This document shows positions 33,948-42,450 of a DNA stretch of 64,000 nucleotides, piece by piece. Both the position numbers and the translations under genes were made by a program. The stretch is taken from the NCBI GenBank assembly GCA_965277855.1, contig OZ255847.1:6768569-6832568 (forward strand), in the 5' to 3' direction. The notes below the pieces were generated by a model. That model searched no databases and had not been told where the DNA came from. It was given only the letters and a program-made list of their open reading frames with translations. Each line of letters starts with the position of its first letter. Within the stretch, counting starts at the first letter, position 1. Source of the DNA: Bog-105 sp965277855. Its GTDB lineage: Bacteria; Acidobacteriota; Terriglobia; Bryobacterales; Bryobacteraceae.

Positions 33948-34277
33948 ATGACAATGAGAACTTTTGAACTTCGGGTGTACAAACTGCGCACGAAAGACGC
34001 GCTCGATTTCTACCTGAATCAGATTTATCCCCTTTATCTCAGCAGCTTTCCGCTCTTCGGGATTGAGGCCCACGGCTTCTGGACCGCTAGGGAGGATGCC
34101 GAGCCACGGCTCTTCGGGCTGGCCTCCTACGCGGCGGGCGAAGAACCCGGCGAGGTCGCTCGGCGGTATATGCAAAGCAAAGAATTCGCTGAGGACATCA
34201 GGAACTTTGATGTATCGGACATCGTTGGCGTTGAATCGACCGTCCTCGTACCTTCATCAAGCTCCCCTCCTAAATGA
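33948..34277 (+). CDS. NIPSNAP family protein
   Basis: 109 residues, a ferredoxin-like alpha/beta dimeric barrel. FELRVYKLRTKDALDFYLNQIYPLYLSSFPLFGIEAHGFWTA and LASYAAGEEPGEVARRYMQSKEF are NIPSNAP features. Proteins of this fold include monooxygenase-like and unknown-function members. GGAGATGACA precedes the ATG. It is the gene whose first codons survive as a stub at the cut end of module copy A. Confidence 0.8.
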   Translation: MTMRTFELRVYKLRTKDALDFYLNQIYPLYLSSFPLFGIEAHGFWTAREDAEPRLFGLASYAAGEEPGEVARRYMQSKEFAEDIRNFDVSDIVGVESTVLVPSSSSPPK

Positions 34278-34313
34278 TGTAACTCATTCCAAGGTGTTGT
34301 TTAGGAGGAATTC

Positions 34314-34736
34314 ATGATGGATGTCCTAAATGTCATTGCAATTATCGTCGCTGGATTGATGGTTGGAAGTGAACTGGCGATCGCCGCGTTTGTTCATCCA
34401 ACGCTCGACAAACTTCCGGATGATGTTGATATGCCAGCCGCAAGCGCCCTCGCTCGTGTGCAGGGGAGATTCATGCCGTTTTCGTGCGCTCTCGTGTTTT
34501 TGCTTACTTTAGCCGAGGCTGTAATTCAGTGGCACCAATCTGGCCGCTTACCGATCTGGATCGTTACGTCGGCCGTTTTGTGGATCTTGGCGATTTTGTA
34601 TTCGGTCACCGCGCTCGTGCCGATCAACAACCGTCTTAAATCCAATGCGCCTCCCGATTGGAAGACGTACCGGCGTAGGTGGCATCTGCTTCACCGCTGG
34701 CGTGTTGTACTCCTTACGATAGCTTTCGCCTTCTGA
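34314..34736 (+). CDS. DUF1772 (anthrone-oxygenase-like) membrane protein
   Basis: 140 residues with four helices. Signature elements are GLMVGSELAIAAFVHPTL (the conserved His in the first helix), ARVQGRFMPF, ALVPINNRLKSNAPPDWKTYRRRWHLLHRWRVVLLTIAF. Fungal members of this family oxidise anthrones; bacterial ones are uncharacterised. The last helix ends abruptly at FAF, a little shorter than usual. GAGGAATTC precedes the ATG, 36 bp after the NIPSNAP stop. Confidence 0.82.
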   Translation: MMDVLNVIAIIVAGLMVGSELAIAAFVHPTLDKLPDDVDMPAASALARVQGRFMPFSCALVFLLTLAEAVIQWHQSGRLPIWIVTSAVLWILAILYSVTALVPINNRLKSNAPPDWKTYRRRWHLLHRWRVVLLTIAFAF

Positions 34737-35547
34737 TCGTGGGACTCGTTAGCAAGTAGAGAATTGAGAAGGCGAGCGCCTCAATGGTCGCGGTACCAAT
34801 GTGCTTAAAGGGCAGCAACGACGGTAGCCCGCAGTAAAGAATAAGACAGGCTGGCAAATTCACGAACCGCGAAAGAGTCGATCTAGACAAACGAGCTCAG
34901 CTTATGCAGATTCATGTATGGCCGGAGCACAATCGTTTTGCATCTTCCAGGCTCGGTCTTTTCCTTGGAGCAGGAGTGCGACCTCTACTCATGCCCGCAA
35001 TGAAAAGTGAACCGGCTCTCATCGGGCCGATACTCTCGGGTATCATTAGTATAAACAACATGATTGCCCTGGCACCGTCAGTAGTCAAACGCAAATCCAA
35101 AGCCCCAACTCCGCTTAATTAAGTCCCCTGCTTTCACTTACGGTGGGAGAAGTTTTCGAAGGAGCCTCATTCTAGAGATGATGTCCACGCCCTCGCTGAA
35201 CAGACTCTTGATACTGGTAGCGCTGACGTTGATTCTGGTGCTTAAGGTTGCGTTCGACGTAGTTATTAAGCGCAGAGAAGGAGCGGCACAGATCCGTGGA
35301 GTAGGTGAGGAAGGTGACGGTTGGATCTTCTTTACAAAGTATGGAAAACGCGACACTCGCAATCATTGCGCTTTCTTTCGGCTCATTTGTTTTCAACCTT
35401 CTCCCAGGAGGCAAACTGTGAACTCCAAATTGCAAGAATGAAGTACAGGCAACTGGACATCATCCATTTTGCAAACCAGATCAGGGCCTCTCAAGTGATT
35501 GGTTGAGATCGGAAATCAGTTATGGCTGTCTAACCGACCCATCCTAA
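34737..35547. other. Intergenic stretch of about 800 bp, no supported gene
   Basis: Several 60-90-codon frames overlap on both strands. None has a domain. A short frame at about 35341 (ENATLAIIALSFGSFVFNLLPGG) looks like a membrane-helix N-terminus but stops after 26 codons. The region is probably eroded accessory sequence. Confidence 0.4.
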
Positions 35548-36033
35548 TTAACCCATTCGAAAAACCTCATGCTCAAAACCTAACGAACCATCGTGCGCCG
35601 GCAATAAACGGCCCTGAGAGGCAAATACCGTCTGGTTCACCCAAAGGTATCGAGGGTCGCCTGTCTCCAGCACCCAATGAGAGCGGATCGACTGGTTGGC
35701 AAATTCCGTCGGTGCGCAATCGTTCACCGCCTGAATTAACTTTTCATTTGCCTCCGCCGGTCCAAAATAATGCGCACCGATGATTGCTCCATCTTCCGTC
35801 TTGATCTGAATCCGCACATCCATTCGCATAAAACCGTCCGGTCCGTTGATCATCCAATCCCCTCCCGAACCGGCAAGCGTCCCACGAAGGCGCAATCCCT
35901 TCACCGTTCCGCCTTTAATCTCGTAATACTGCCGGTTGCCGTAGGGACCTGCTCCAGCATCAAGCGGCGCGCCGCACACTACTTGGCACGTGAACTCATA
36001 TACAAGTTTTAAAGTTGTCTCCTGCATGATCAT
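35548..36033 (-). CDS. DUF3237 domain protein
   Basis: 161 residues from the ATG at 36033, which overlaps the upstream stop (ATGA); a second ATG six bases later has better spacing from AGGA. The stretch TTLKLVYEFTCQVVCGAPLDAGAGPYGNRQYYEIKGGTVKGLRLRGTLAGSGGDWMINGPDGFMRMDVRIQIKTEDGA is the DUF3237 beta-barrel. GDPRYLWVNQTVFASQGRLLP is the conserved second half. The function is unknown; family members often accompany flavin monooxygenases, as here. It is the last gene of the monooxygenase operon. Confidence 0.8.
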   Translation of the reverse strand: MIMQETTLKLVYEFTCQVVCGAPLDAGAGPYGNRQYYEIKGGTVKGLRLRGTLAGSGGDWMINGPDGFMRMDVRIQIKTEDGAIIGAHYFGPAEANEKLIQAVNDCAPTEFANQSIRSHWVLETGDPRYLWVNQTVFASQGRLLPAHDGSLGFEHEVFRMG

Positions 36034-36500
36034 TTTCCTAAAAGCACCTGCGGATCGCCTGTAAACCAAATATTGTCAATATTAAGCCGTCGAATGACCC
36101 AAAGATCCTGCACCTCGATCAGCTCCACCTCGTACCAATTCCTCATCTGAAATCTACGGGCCGAGTCGCTCCGTAAAATATGAGTTGCGTCAACCAGAGC
36201 CTGCAGTCTAGCCTTTTCTTCTGTCACATGAACACGCCCGTTCGTAATGATGTGGCTTGTCACTTGACTCTGCGCGCTTGCGCCCAAGAAACCAACTACC
36301 GTCTCGCCCCCGGTCAACACTGGAAACTCCAGGCCTATCTTCCGGCCGCAAGGACTAAAATCGACCACGGCGTCCTCTGTAAAGACAGTTGCGAGCAGGC
36401 CCATGTCGCTGGTGTCCACGCCGACGCCAAACCGGTAAAGCGTATCTAGCACCGGCAAGTGGTACGTCGTAGAGACGACAGCGTCGCGATTAATCGCCAT
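36030..36500 (-). CDS. SnoaL-like/NTF2-fold protein (aromatic-dioxygenase small-subunit-like)
   Basis: 156 residues. VLDTLYRFGVGVDTSDMGLLATVFTEDAVVDFSPCGRKIG, then ETVVGFLGASAQSQVTSHIITNGRVHV, then RRFQMRNWYEVELIEVQDLWVIRRLNIDNIWFTGDP matches the SnoaL_4 type, which includes hydroxylating-dioxygenase beta-like and scytalone-dehydratase-like proteins. Its start overlaps the end of the monooxygenase gene by 11 bp and its end overlaps the DUF3237 start, so the three genes are tightly coupled. Confidence 0.85.
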   Translation of the reverse strand: MAINRDAVVSTTYHLPVLDTLYRFGVGVDTSDMGLLATVFTEDAVVDFSPCGRKIGLEFPVLTGGETVVGFLGASAQSQVTSHIITNGRVHVTEEKARLQALVDATHILRSDSARRFQMRNWYEVELIEVQDLWVIRRLNIDNIWFTGDPQVLLGK

Positions 36501-37674
36501 CGTTCACCCCCGAAAACTGTGCCTTATCTTTCAATGGCACGTTAAAATCTACCTTGACGGCATAGATGTTGCGGCCCACTTCCAGGCATTGACCTGTCTC
36601 TTTGCGCGTGCGACTCTGCATCCCCTTCTCGAACGTAGCAATCACCTGGGCTACATCGGCCGCAGGGTCAGCCGTCAATCCGTCCGCCAACTCCAGAGCA
36701 TCGAGCATCGCCAGGTTCACACCTTTCCCAGTAAACGGAGGCATGACATGGGAAGAATCGCCGATCATCGTAAGCCCCGGGTTGGTCTGCCAGCTGTAAT
36801 CTGGCGGCATAATCGACAGCGGCCAACGATGAAAGTTGCCGTCGACCTGGGTCAGCATTTCAATTATTTTGGGCGACCAATCGCGGTAAGCAGTCTTCAC
36901 AGATTGGAGGACCGCTTCCGTGTCGTCAAGGGTGAATCCTTCCGATTTCGGCCAGTCCTCGCCCACCATCATCGAGTAGTAAAGAAGAATCAAGTCTCTG
37001 CTACAGCGCTGCACAAAGATCGTCTGGTGATTGCCTGCAAACATTACTGAACCTTCACCAAGTACTTGGTCGATCTCGGAACCTCGCCATAGATCTTTAC
37101 GTATTACTGACGCCAGCATCGTCATCCCGAGAGACAGCGGGCGAATCGATGTCAGAAGGGATCTAATTCGTGAACTCGCTCCATCGGCGCCCACAACCAG
37201 GTCGGCAATGAACGGCGCTTTCCCAGTCAACTCCAGCCGCCAACGTCCGTCTTGATTGGGCACTACCTCACTCACTTTTTGGTCCCACTCGACAGTGCCG
37301 GAAGCGAGCGAGTCGAGCAAAAGTTGGCGCAGATCTCCGCGGTCAATCTCCGGGCCGGGGTCCTCATGTGTTCCGCCATTCCCTGCAGGGTGAGGTCTAC
37401 CCTCGCAATCGAGCATTTTGAATTCTCTTGCCTCGCTCCGCGACTCTCTCTCAAAGACTTCCGTCAGGCCCGCGCTGTCCACTGCGCGCTGCCCGGCGTC
37501 CCTGCGCAAGTCCAGGCTGCCGCCTTGCGGACGTGATGAAGGCGAAGCATCGCGCTCGAACACCTTTACGGAAAGACCACGTATCTGCAACAACCGCGCC
37601 AGTGTTGCACCGGCAGGTCCAGCTCCCACTATGGCAACGTTGCCATTTGTTTTAAGTTCTCGACAGGTCATCAT
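36490..37674 (-). CDS. TetX-like FAD-dependent monooxygenase
   Basis: 394 residues, class A flavoprotein monooxygenase. The FAD loop VAIVGAGPAGATLARLL starts at 13. GGSLDLRRDAGQRAV (51-65), PEIDRGDLRQLLL (109-121), a DG motif in VVGADGASSRIRSLL, DWSPKIIEML, and the closing GDSSHVMPPFTGKGVNLAMLDALELADGL (306 on) follow the tetracycline-modifying TetX proteins motif by motif. They also match many environmental relatives of unknown substrate. Only an assay could show tetracycline activity. It heads a three-gene operon with SnoaL-like and DUF3237 genes and is divergent from a LysR regulator at 37739. Confidence 0.85.
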   Translation of the reverse strand: MMTCRELKTNGNVAIVGAGPAGATLARLLQIRGLSVKVFERDASPSSRPQGGSLDLRRDAGQRAVDSAGLTEVFERESRSEAREFKMLDCEGRPHPAGNGGTHEDPGPEIDRGDLRQLLLDSLASGTVEWDQKVSEVVPNQDGRWRLELTGKAPFIADLVVGADGASSRIRSLLTSIRPLSLGMTMLASVIRKDLWRGSEIDQVLGEGSVMFAGNHQTIFVQRCSRDLILLYYSMMVGEDWPKSEGFTLDDTEAVLQSVKTAYRDWSPKIIEMLTQVDGNFHRWPLSIMPPDYSWQTNPGLTMIGDSSHVMPPFTGKGVNLAMLDALELADGLTADPAADVAQVIATFEKGMQSRTRKETGQCLEVGRNIYAVKVDFNVPLKDKAQFSGVNDGD

Positions 37675-37687
37675 AAATCTACCGTAC

Positions 37688-37729
37688 GATAGCTATCATG
37701 CTGATTGATATGCATAGTGCGATGCCTAT
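37688..37729. promoter_or_regulatory. Candidate LysR-type operator region
   Basis: In the 64-bp gap between the divergent monooxygenase and LysR genes lie GATAGCTATC (37688-37697, a perfect palindrome) and ATAG-N8-CTAT (37714-37729). Both share ATAG/CTAT arms, as expected for recognition and activation half sites of one regulator. Confidence 0.5.
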
Positions 37730-37738
37730 ACTGTTATC

Positions 37739-38593
37739 GTGAATGTTCATCAGGTCCGGGTATTTCTCACGGTCGCCGATACGCTCCACTTCGGTCAGGC
37801 GGCTCAGCAGCTCGGCGTTACACAGCCGTCGATTAGCCGCGTGCTCTCCGGACTCGAACGTCAGGTAGGGAAAGAGTTGTTAGACCGCACCTCGCGCACG
37901 ATCCGCCTGACACCGGCAGGCCAGGCATTCTTAGGACCGGCGCGCCTCATGGTCGACCACGCCGGCACAGCCCTGCGCGCTGCCAGGAGCGGTGTCAAAG
38001 GAGGGATCGATAAGCTGCGCGTCGGCCTGATGATCGGGTCGGCTCAACCTGCTGTGGGAAAGCTGATTCGCCGCTTCAAGAACTTGCACCCGGAAACACT
38101 CGTCAGTTTCCACAAAGCCGACGAAAACACCCTCGGAAAACAATTGACAGGAGATGAGATAGATATCGCAGTCGCGTGGGAAGCATCCATCCCTTCCGGT
38201 TTGTACCGCAAACGGCTAGCAACTGTCCCCATGTCCTTCGTCCTCCCCACAAGTCATCGCCTGGCAAGAAAGAAGGCGGTTGCGTTAAGCGATATCGGTA
38301 ACGAACCGATCATTCTGCCCGCACGAGAATCCCAGCCGATTATTTATCAGACCTATTGCAAGATGGTCCGGAGGGCTGGCTTTGAGCCAGTCGTTTCAAT
38401 TGATGTGTTGACCATTGACGAGTTGCTGGCCGTCGTCGCCGCCGGAGCTGGAATCGGGAATGCTCCCATAGTGCCCGGGCTGCGCTACCCCGGCGTTGTT
38501 TTACGGCCCAACTTACCTGCTTACATGCTGAGCTATGAGCTTGCGTGGGTTGACGACCGTCCAGTCGTTCGCGATCTACTCTCGCTTATTTAG
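37739..38593 (+). CDS. LysR family transcriptional regulator
   Basis: 284 residues with a GTG start. The HTH is at about 3-60 (VRVFLTVADTLHFGQAAQQLGVTQPSISRVLSGLERQVGKELLDRTSRTIRLTPAG). The effector domain starts near 90 (KLRVGLMIGSAQPAVGKLIRRFKNLHPETLVSF, IDIAVAW, VVAAGAGIGNAPI). It resembles the BenM/CatM-like aromatic-responsive branch. It is divergent from the TetX-like operon, with paired ATAG/CTAT sites between them. It probably activates the operon when the monooxygenase substrate or product is bound. Confidence 0.92.
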   Translation: MNVHQVRVFLTVADTLHFGQAAQQLGVTQPSISRVLSGLERQVGKELLDRTSRTIRLTPAGQAFLGPARLMVDHAGTALRAARSGVKGGIDKLRVGLMIGSAQPAVGKLIRRFKNLHPETLVSFHKADENTLGKQLTGDEIDIAVAWEASIPSGLYRKRLATVPMSFVLPTSHRLARKKAVALSDIGNEPIILPARESQPIIYQTYCKMVRRAGFEPVVSIDVLTIDELLAVVAAGAGIGNAPIVPGLRYPGVVLRPNLPAYMLSYELAWVDDRPVVRDLLSLI

Positions 38594-38644
38594 GGGTCAC
38601 CGTTGAGCCCTCACGCAAGCCGAGCCTTCCGTGACAACCGCGCG

Positions 38645-39364
38645 TCACCAAAGAAGAGGCTGATCCTGGTAATCGAGATAAAGCTGCTTCCCGCAGCCCA
38701 GGTGACGCTCGACCACATCGGCGACGCCTCGCACGCTGGTCTCTGTGTCGATCTCCGCGGCTACCGTGCCGTCGAGTGTGCCCATCGCTGTGGCTGCCCA
38801 GCCGGGATGGATGTTCAGAACTGTTTTCCCTTTCGGACCGATCTCTGCAAAGATCCCGCGCGACAGCATGTTCTGTGCGGATTTGCTGGCGCGGTACAGT
38901 TCCAGACCGCCCTCGACGTTGCCGGCAATGCTCGCTCGATGGGACGACATGAAGCAAAGGGTTCCCTTGTCGTTCAAGCGATGCAGAATGCTTTGAGCAA
39001 GACGAATCGGTCCGACTGTGTTGGTCATGAACGATTCCATAATCTCGCTCGTAGTGGCCTGCAGCAAGGATTGGTGAAGAGGTCCGTAGATACCGGCATT
39101 CATGAAGATCACGTCGAATGTTCGCTCTCCCAATGCGGTTTCGAACGACGGAATCGCTTCCAGGTCGGTCACATCGATGTACTCGATAGATAGTCTCTGA
39201 GGATCCCTTATCCCGACGTCTCGAAGCGCAGCGATGTCGTCATAAGTCGTGCGTGCGGTGCCTATAACGCTCCAGCCTCGGTCGAAGAACTGCCCGGCCA
39301 ATCCAAGTCCGAGACCGCGCTCGGCAGCCACGATGAGGATGCTTTTCTGTTTTGGCATATACAA
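38645..39364 (-). CDS. SDR family oxidoreductase
   Basis: 239 residues. The cofactor loop SILIVAAERGLGLGLAGQFF has AAERGLG instead of the usual TGxxxGIG, so binding may be altered. VIFMNAGIYGP, LCFMSSHRASIAGNVEGGLELYRASKSAQNMLSRG (catalytic Ser, Tyr, Lys) and VLNIHPGWAATAMG complete the fold, close to C-factor/carbonyl-reductase-like SDRs. GCGGAAT precedes the start. It is convergent with LysR, 51 bp apart, and lies 5 bp from an SDR remnant upstream. Confidence 0.88.
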   Translation of the reverse strand: MYMPKQKSILIVAAERGLGLGLAGQFFDRGWSVIGTARTTYDDIAALRDVGIRDPQRLSIEYIDVTDLEAIPSFETALGERTFDVIFMNAGIYGPLHQSLLQATTSEIMESFMTNTVGPIRLAQSILHRLNDKGTLCFMSSHRASIAGNVEGGLELYRASKSAQNMLSRGIFAEIGPKGKTVLNIHPGWAATAMGTLDGTVAAEIDTETSVRGVADVVERHLGCGKQLYLDYQDQPLLW

Positions 39365-39369
39365 TTCCG

Positions 39370-39708
39370 CTAAAGTGCCGTGTAGCCGCCGTCGACCATC
39401 ACTAGGGCGCCGGTGATAAAGCTGGCTCGCGGAGAAGCAAGATAGGCTATTACGTCCGCGATCTCTTCTGGCTGCCCAACGCGTCCGATCGGATGAAGGT
39501 GACCGAAACTCGCGAGCTTAGCTTTGCTGTCTGGTCCGCCAAGAAATCCAGTTTCGATCACTCCCGCGCCGATGGCGTTCGCACGGATGCCCTGGCCGCT
39601 GTACTCCGCCGCAATAACTCGTGTGAGTTTGGCAATGGCGCCCTTTGAAGCGGAGTATGCGACGGTTTCCTTCAGAGCAATGACACTTGAGATTGAGGCA
39701 ACGTTAAC
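39370..39708 (-). pseudogene. SDR oxidoreductase, C-terminal part only
   Basis: The frame reads AVNVASISSVIALKETVAYSASKGAIAKLTRVIAAEYSGQGIRANAIGAG, then PIGRVGQPEEIADVIAYLASPRASFITGALVMVDGGYTAL. This has the catalytic Tyr and Lys and the normal C-terminus of a FabG-like SDR. The first half with the cofactor loop is gone and is replaced at about 39709 by the start of an unrelated hydrolase gene. Confidence 0.8.
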
Positions 39709-39779
39709 GGCCCACTCCCCAGCTCCGTAACGTTCAGGGAGATGCCATCCGTGGCGATCTGATACTCCTTAAGTTCCAT
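39709..39779 (-). pseudogene. Alpha/beta hydrolase N-terminal stub fused to the SDR remnant
   Basis: From the ATG at 39779 the frame reads MELKEYQIATDGISLNVTELG and SGP, the typical first strands of epoxide-hydrolase-like proteins just before the HGF loop. It then joins SDR sequence in a different frame. This is a deletion junction between two former genes. Confidence 0.65.
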
Positions 39780-39911
39780 CTGTCCTCCACTCTTCCATCA
39801 TAGAAGCCGGCATTCCCCATCTCGGTAAGCTTAGGCGTGATTGCTGGTGAACTCCTGCGCGCTATCGCGACTCTCAGCTGCGGGCCAGACAACGGTGAAC
39901 CGCCTTGCGGC

Positions 39912-40883
39912 TCAACGATCGAACACATCGCTTTCCTCGAGATGTGCGAGGAGCTTCTGGTGCGTGGGCACCCAGCCGAGGCGTTCCTGCGTCAGCTTGC
40001 TCGAAGCAGGATTGTCGATACCGACGAAGGGTGCAGCGAAGCCAAAATATTTCGCGACTTCCCCGGGCTGCTTCGATGTCACCGGTACATTCAGGCGCCG
40101 TCCGATAACTTCTGCAATCTGGGACAAGGGAATGCCTTCTTCAGCGACGCCGTGATAGGTGCTTCCGGCAGGGCCATTTTCCAGCGCCAGGCGAAAGAGT
40201 CGAGCAGCATCCAGGTAGTGAACCGCCGGCCAGCGGTTCCGGCCGTCTCCAACGTAGGCGGACTCCTTCTTCTTGCGGGCGGTTGGAATGGTCAGGGAAA
40301 CAAGGCCGAAGGCTCTTGGCCCGTGAACAACGGGCGCAAGCCTGATTGCGGAGGTACGGACGCCGCGAGAGACGAAGCTCTTAAGAACGTCTTCCGTTCT
40401 GGCTCGCAAGATATTGAATGCGGCGGGATCATGGTTATAGGGTTCGTCCTCGGTCGCGAGCTGCCCGTATTTCATTCCCATGGTGCCGAACGGCGCAACG
40501 AACGCGCTGCCCTCTTGCAAAGCTTCGCCCATAGCCACGATAGCCTGACGATCAGCGGCGACCCCAGCTTGCATAAAGCGCTTAAAGATGTCTTTTGGCG
40601 CTCCGCCCATGAGCACGCGAAGACGTGTGGTCAGCGGCATGTGCGAGAACTGGTGGTAGAAGGCTGTGTGAATGACACCCTCTGCGGCAGATGCCCCTTG
40701 GCGCAGGATGGCCAGATTCTCAATCGTGCCCATCAGAGTGCGCGCGCCGGCTTCCGTCAGTTTCTTTGCGGAAGAAGTGGATCGAGCAAGGCCAGTCACC
40801 TCGTGCCCTGCCGCTAGGAGTTCCTTCACGATCGCAAACCCAATCAGCCCTGTTGCACCCGTTACGAAAACACGCATTTGCAT
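39912..40883 (-). CDS. Extended SDR, NAD-dependent epimerase/dehydratase-like
   Basis: 323 residues. RVFVTGATGLIGFAIVKELLAAGHEVTGLAR is the GxxGxxG loop. EGVIHTAFYHQF, FVAPFGTMGMKYGQLATEDEPYN, then RLAPVVHGPRAFGLVSLTIPTARKKKESAYVGDGRNRWPAVHYLDAARLFRLALENGPAGSTYHGVAEEGIP is the pattern of the SDR_a4-type 'NAD-dependent epimerase' common in soil bacteria. The catalytic YxxxK is replaced by NILRARTEDVL, so it may be a reductase of different chemistry. An ATG at 40877 is an alternative start. Confidence 0.88.
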   Translation of the reverse strand: MQMRVFVTGATGLIGFAIVKELLAAGHEVTGLARSTSSAKKLTEAGARTLMGTIENLAILRQGASAAEGVIHTAFYHQFSHMPLTTRLRVLMGGAPKDIFKRFMQAGVAADRQAIVAMGEALQEGSAFVAPFGTMGMKYGQLATEDEPYNHDPAAFNILRARTEDVLKSFVSRGVRTSAIRLAPVVHGPRAFGLVSLTIPTARKKKESAYVGDGRNRWPAVHYLDAARLFRLALENGPAGSTYHGVAEEGIPLSQIAEVIGRRLNVPVTSKQPGEVAKYFGFAAPFVGIDNPASSKLTQERLGWVPTHQKLLAHLEESDVFDR

Positions 40884-40974
40884 AAACCTCTCTTTGAAAG
40901 AACATTGGTTATTAAGCGCGGAGTAGCGGTCTGCCTGCCATGGCCTGGCGGAACATCAACCACACAATCGTTGT

Positions 40975-41700
40975 TTAGACAGCGGACCCTGCCACAACTC
41001 CACCAACTTGAAAGTGTTGGCTCAGACTGGTGTGGCTGATGAGCAAGCCAAGAAGCGGGAACGCCTGAAGCGAGTGCACGCCGAAAAAATGCGCAACCCG
41101 CAAATCTCCGAAGGCTTTGCTCCAGTTCACAAACGGCAGCCCGGGAACGCCATCCGGAGCGCCGATCGTATGACCGCCATGGTTCACCATTGGCTGTCCT
41201 TCCGCGCTGCCTGCAAGGAACAGGAGCAGTCCAAGACGGACACCCCACGTCACGGCTACCGGCCATTTCAAATGCCCAATGAACGCGAGTGCGAGAAGCG
41301 ATACTGCGGCAAGCACGAAAACGCCCAATCCCACACCCATCGCTAACCAAATCCTCGAATCGAGCGGTGTGTCTTCGTTCATGTGTGAGCGCAATCCGCG
41401 AAAAGATTGGAGGGAGATCAGCAAATTCTCCGCTGAAAGCGAGATCGAAATGGCCGCCGCAATCCAAGTGCGGGCAATGGCATAACGCTCGAAGCCGGTG
41501 AGAATAGCGGCAATCGTCACAAAGACAATTAGGATCGATAGGTCGAACTTGAGCGGTTTGATCCAGGGATTGATGCCTAGGATCTTACGCTTGTCGAAGG
41601 GCATGGCTACAAGTGCAAAGAGCGCCAGCCCGAGTTGCAGCCATACTCCATACGCCAGAATCGGGTACGCCGTAAGCCACCCTAGTATCGTCGTCAGCAT
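40975..41700 (-). CDS. Multi-pass membrane protein of unknown function
   Basis: 241 residues from the ATG at 41700 (AAAGGAACAT before it); the frame is open upstream to 41784, but that part is not membrane-like. Six to seven helices are predicted, e.g. ILAYGVWLQLGLALFALVAMPF, LSILIVFVTIAAILTGFE and IWLAMGVGLGVFVLAAVSLLALAFIG. A conserved block HTIGAPDGVPGLPFVNWSKAFGDLRVAHFFGVHSLQAFPLLGLLIS contains three His. This block is typical of an uncharacterised bacterial membrane family. The final helix is shorter than expected. Confidence 0.75.
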   Translation of the reverse strand: MLTTILGWLTAYPILAYGVWLQLGLALFALVAMPFDKRKILGINPWIKPLKFDLSILIVFVTIAAILTGFERYAIARTWIAAAISISLSAENLLISLQSFRGLRSHMNEDTPLDSRIWLAMGVGLGVFVLAAVSLLALAFIGHLKWPVAVTWGVRLGLLLFLAGSAEGQPMVNHGGHTIGAPDGVPGLPFVNWSKAFGDLRVAHFFGVHSLQAFPLLGLLISHTSLSQHFQVGGVVAGSAV

Positions 41701-41852
41701 ATGTTCCTTTCCTCGCCATTGGTCCATGCACCCGATGGCCAAAACACACCTATGGCTCGCCTTGAAGTGACCAGCCAATTGCAAATGGAGTCCGAACCGG
41801 AGCCCTTGATTTCACGAAGTGCCAGCGCAAAGAAGTAGTCCGTCGCGCAGAG

Positions 41853-42314
41853 TCATATCGCTTCATCCACTGCGCCGAAACTGCGGCGCAGCATCAACTT
41901 CAAGAGGAGGTAGAGTGCCAGTCCCGCCGGCCCGAAGAAGAGCGTCAAGAGGAGGCAGGGTGCCACAAGCCATTGAGAGATCCCAACCCGCTTTGCGTCG
42001 CGCGCCTGCCATGCTCCGGTAAAAAGATCGAAGGCGGTATAGTGGATCCACCCTGCGAGCAGTGCAAAGGGCGATTGGAACAGGATGCTTACCTGCGAGA
42101 GCGAGCCGAAACCGGAACCAGGCGGCGCCTTGTGCGAGACCAACAGCAGAATGTATACGGCTGCGATGAGTAGCGGCGCGACAAAGGTCGCCAAGAGTTG
42201 GCTCACACGCCATCGTGGAGCGACGAGCAAGAGTAGCCAGCACGGCAGCGCAACGGCTCCACTTAAGCTAAACAGCTCGGATAACCGCACTCCGTACAGT
42301 GTCTCGGTTCCCAT
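41853..42314 (-). CDS. ABA4-like (DUF4281) membrane protein
   Basis: 153 residues, four helices. FQSPFALLAGWIHYTAFDLFTGAWQARDAKRVGISQWLVAPCLLLTLFFGPAGLALYLLLKL is the conserved ABA4/DUF4281 core (H-x-x-x-F-D-L-F-x-G and the FGP loop). Plant ABA4 takes part in neoxanthin formation; the bacterial role is unknown. It is divergent from a TetR gene at 42451, with a palindrome between them. Confidence 0.82.
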   Translation of the reverse strand: MGTETLYGVRLSELFSLSGAVALPCWLLLLVAPRWRVSQLLATFVAPLLIAAVYILLLVSHKAPPGSGFGSLSQVSILFQSPFALLAGWIHYTAFDLFTGAWQARDAKRVGISQWLVAPCLLLTLFFGPAGLALYLLLKLMLRRSFGAVDEAI

Positions 42315-42362
42315 GTTCCCTCCGCTCTAGTTACTTGCTGGTTCAATCTGGCTTGAGCCTTT

Positions 42363-42411
42363 GAGAGCCTACTACTCAAAGTGGCTCTCTTTTCCGGTGA
42401 ACTTCGTTCAC
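42363..42411. promoter_or_regulatory. Candidate TetR operator and hairpin
   Basis: GTGAAC-TTC-GTTCAC (42397-42411) is a perfect 15-bp inverted repeat 39 bp before the TetR start. Just left of it GAGAGCC (42363-42369) pairs with GGCTCTC (42383-42389) and is followed by TTTT. The first is the better operator candidate. Confidence 0.45.
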
Positions 42412-42450
42412 TTTATCATGAGACGCTGCGTTGACCGAAAGGATGCACAT

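Noticed and set aside
36490..37674. Calling the flavoprotein a tetracycline-resistance gene
   Set aside because: Motif similarity to TetX does not establish substrate; many environmental relatives act on other aromatics.
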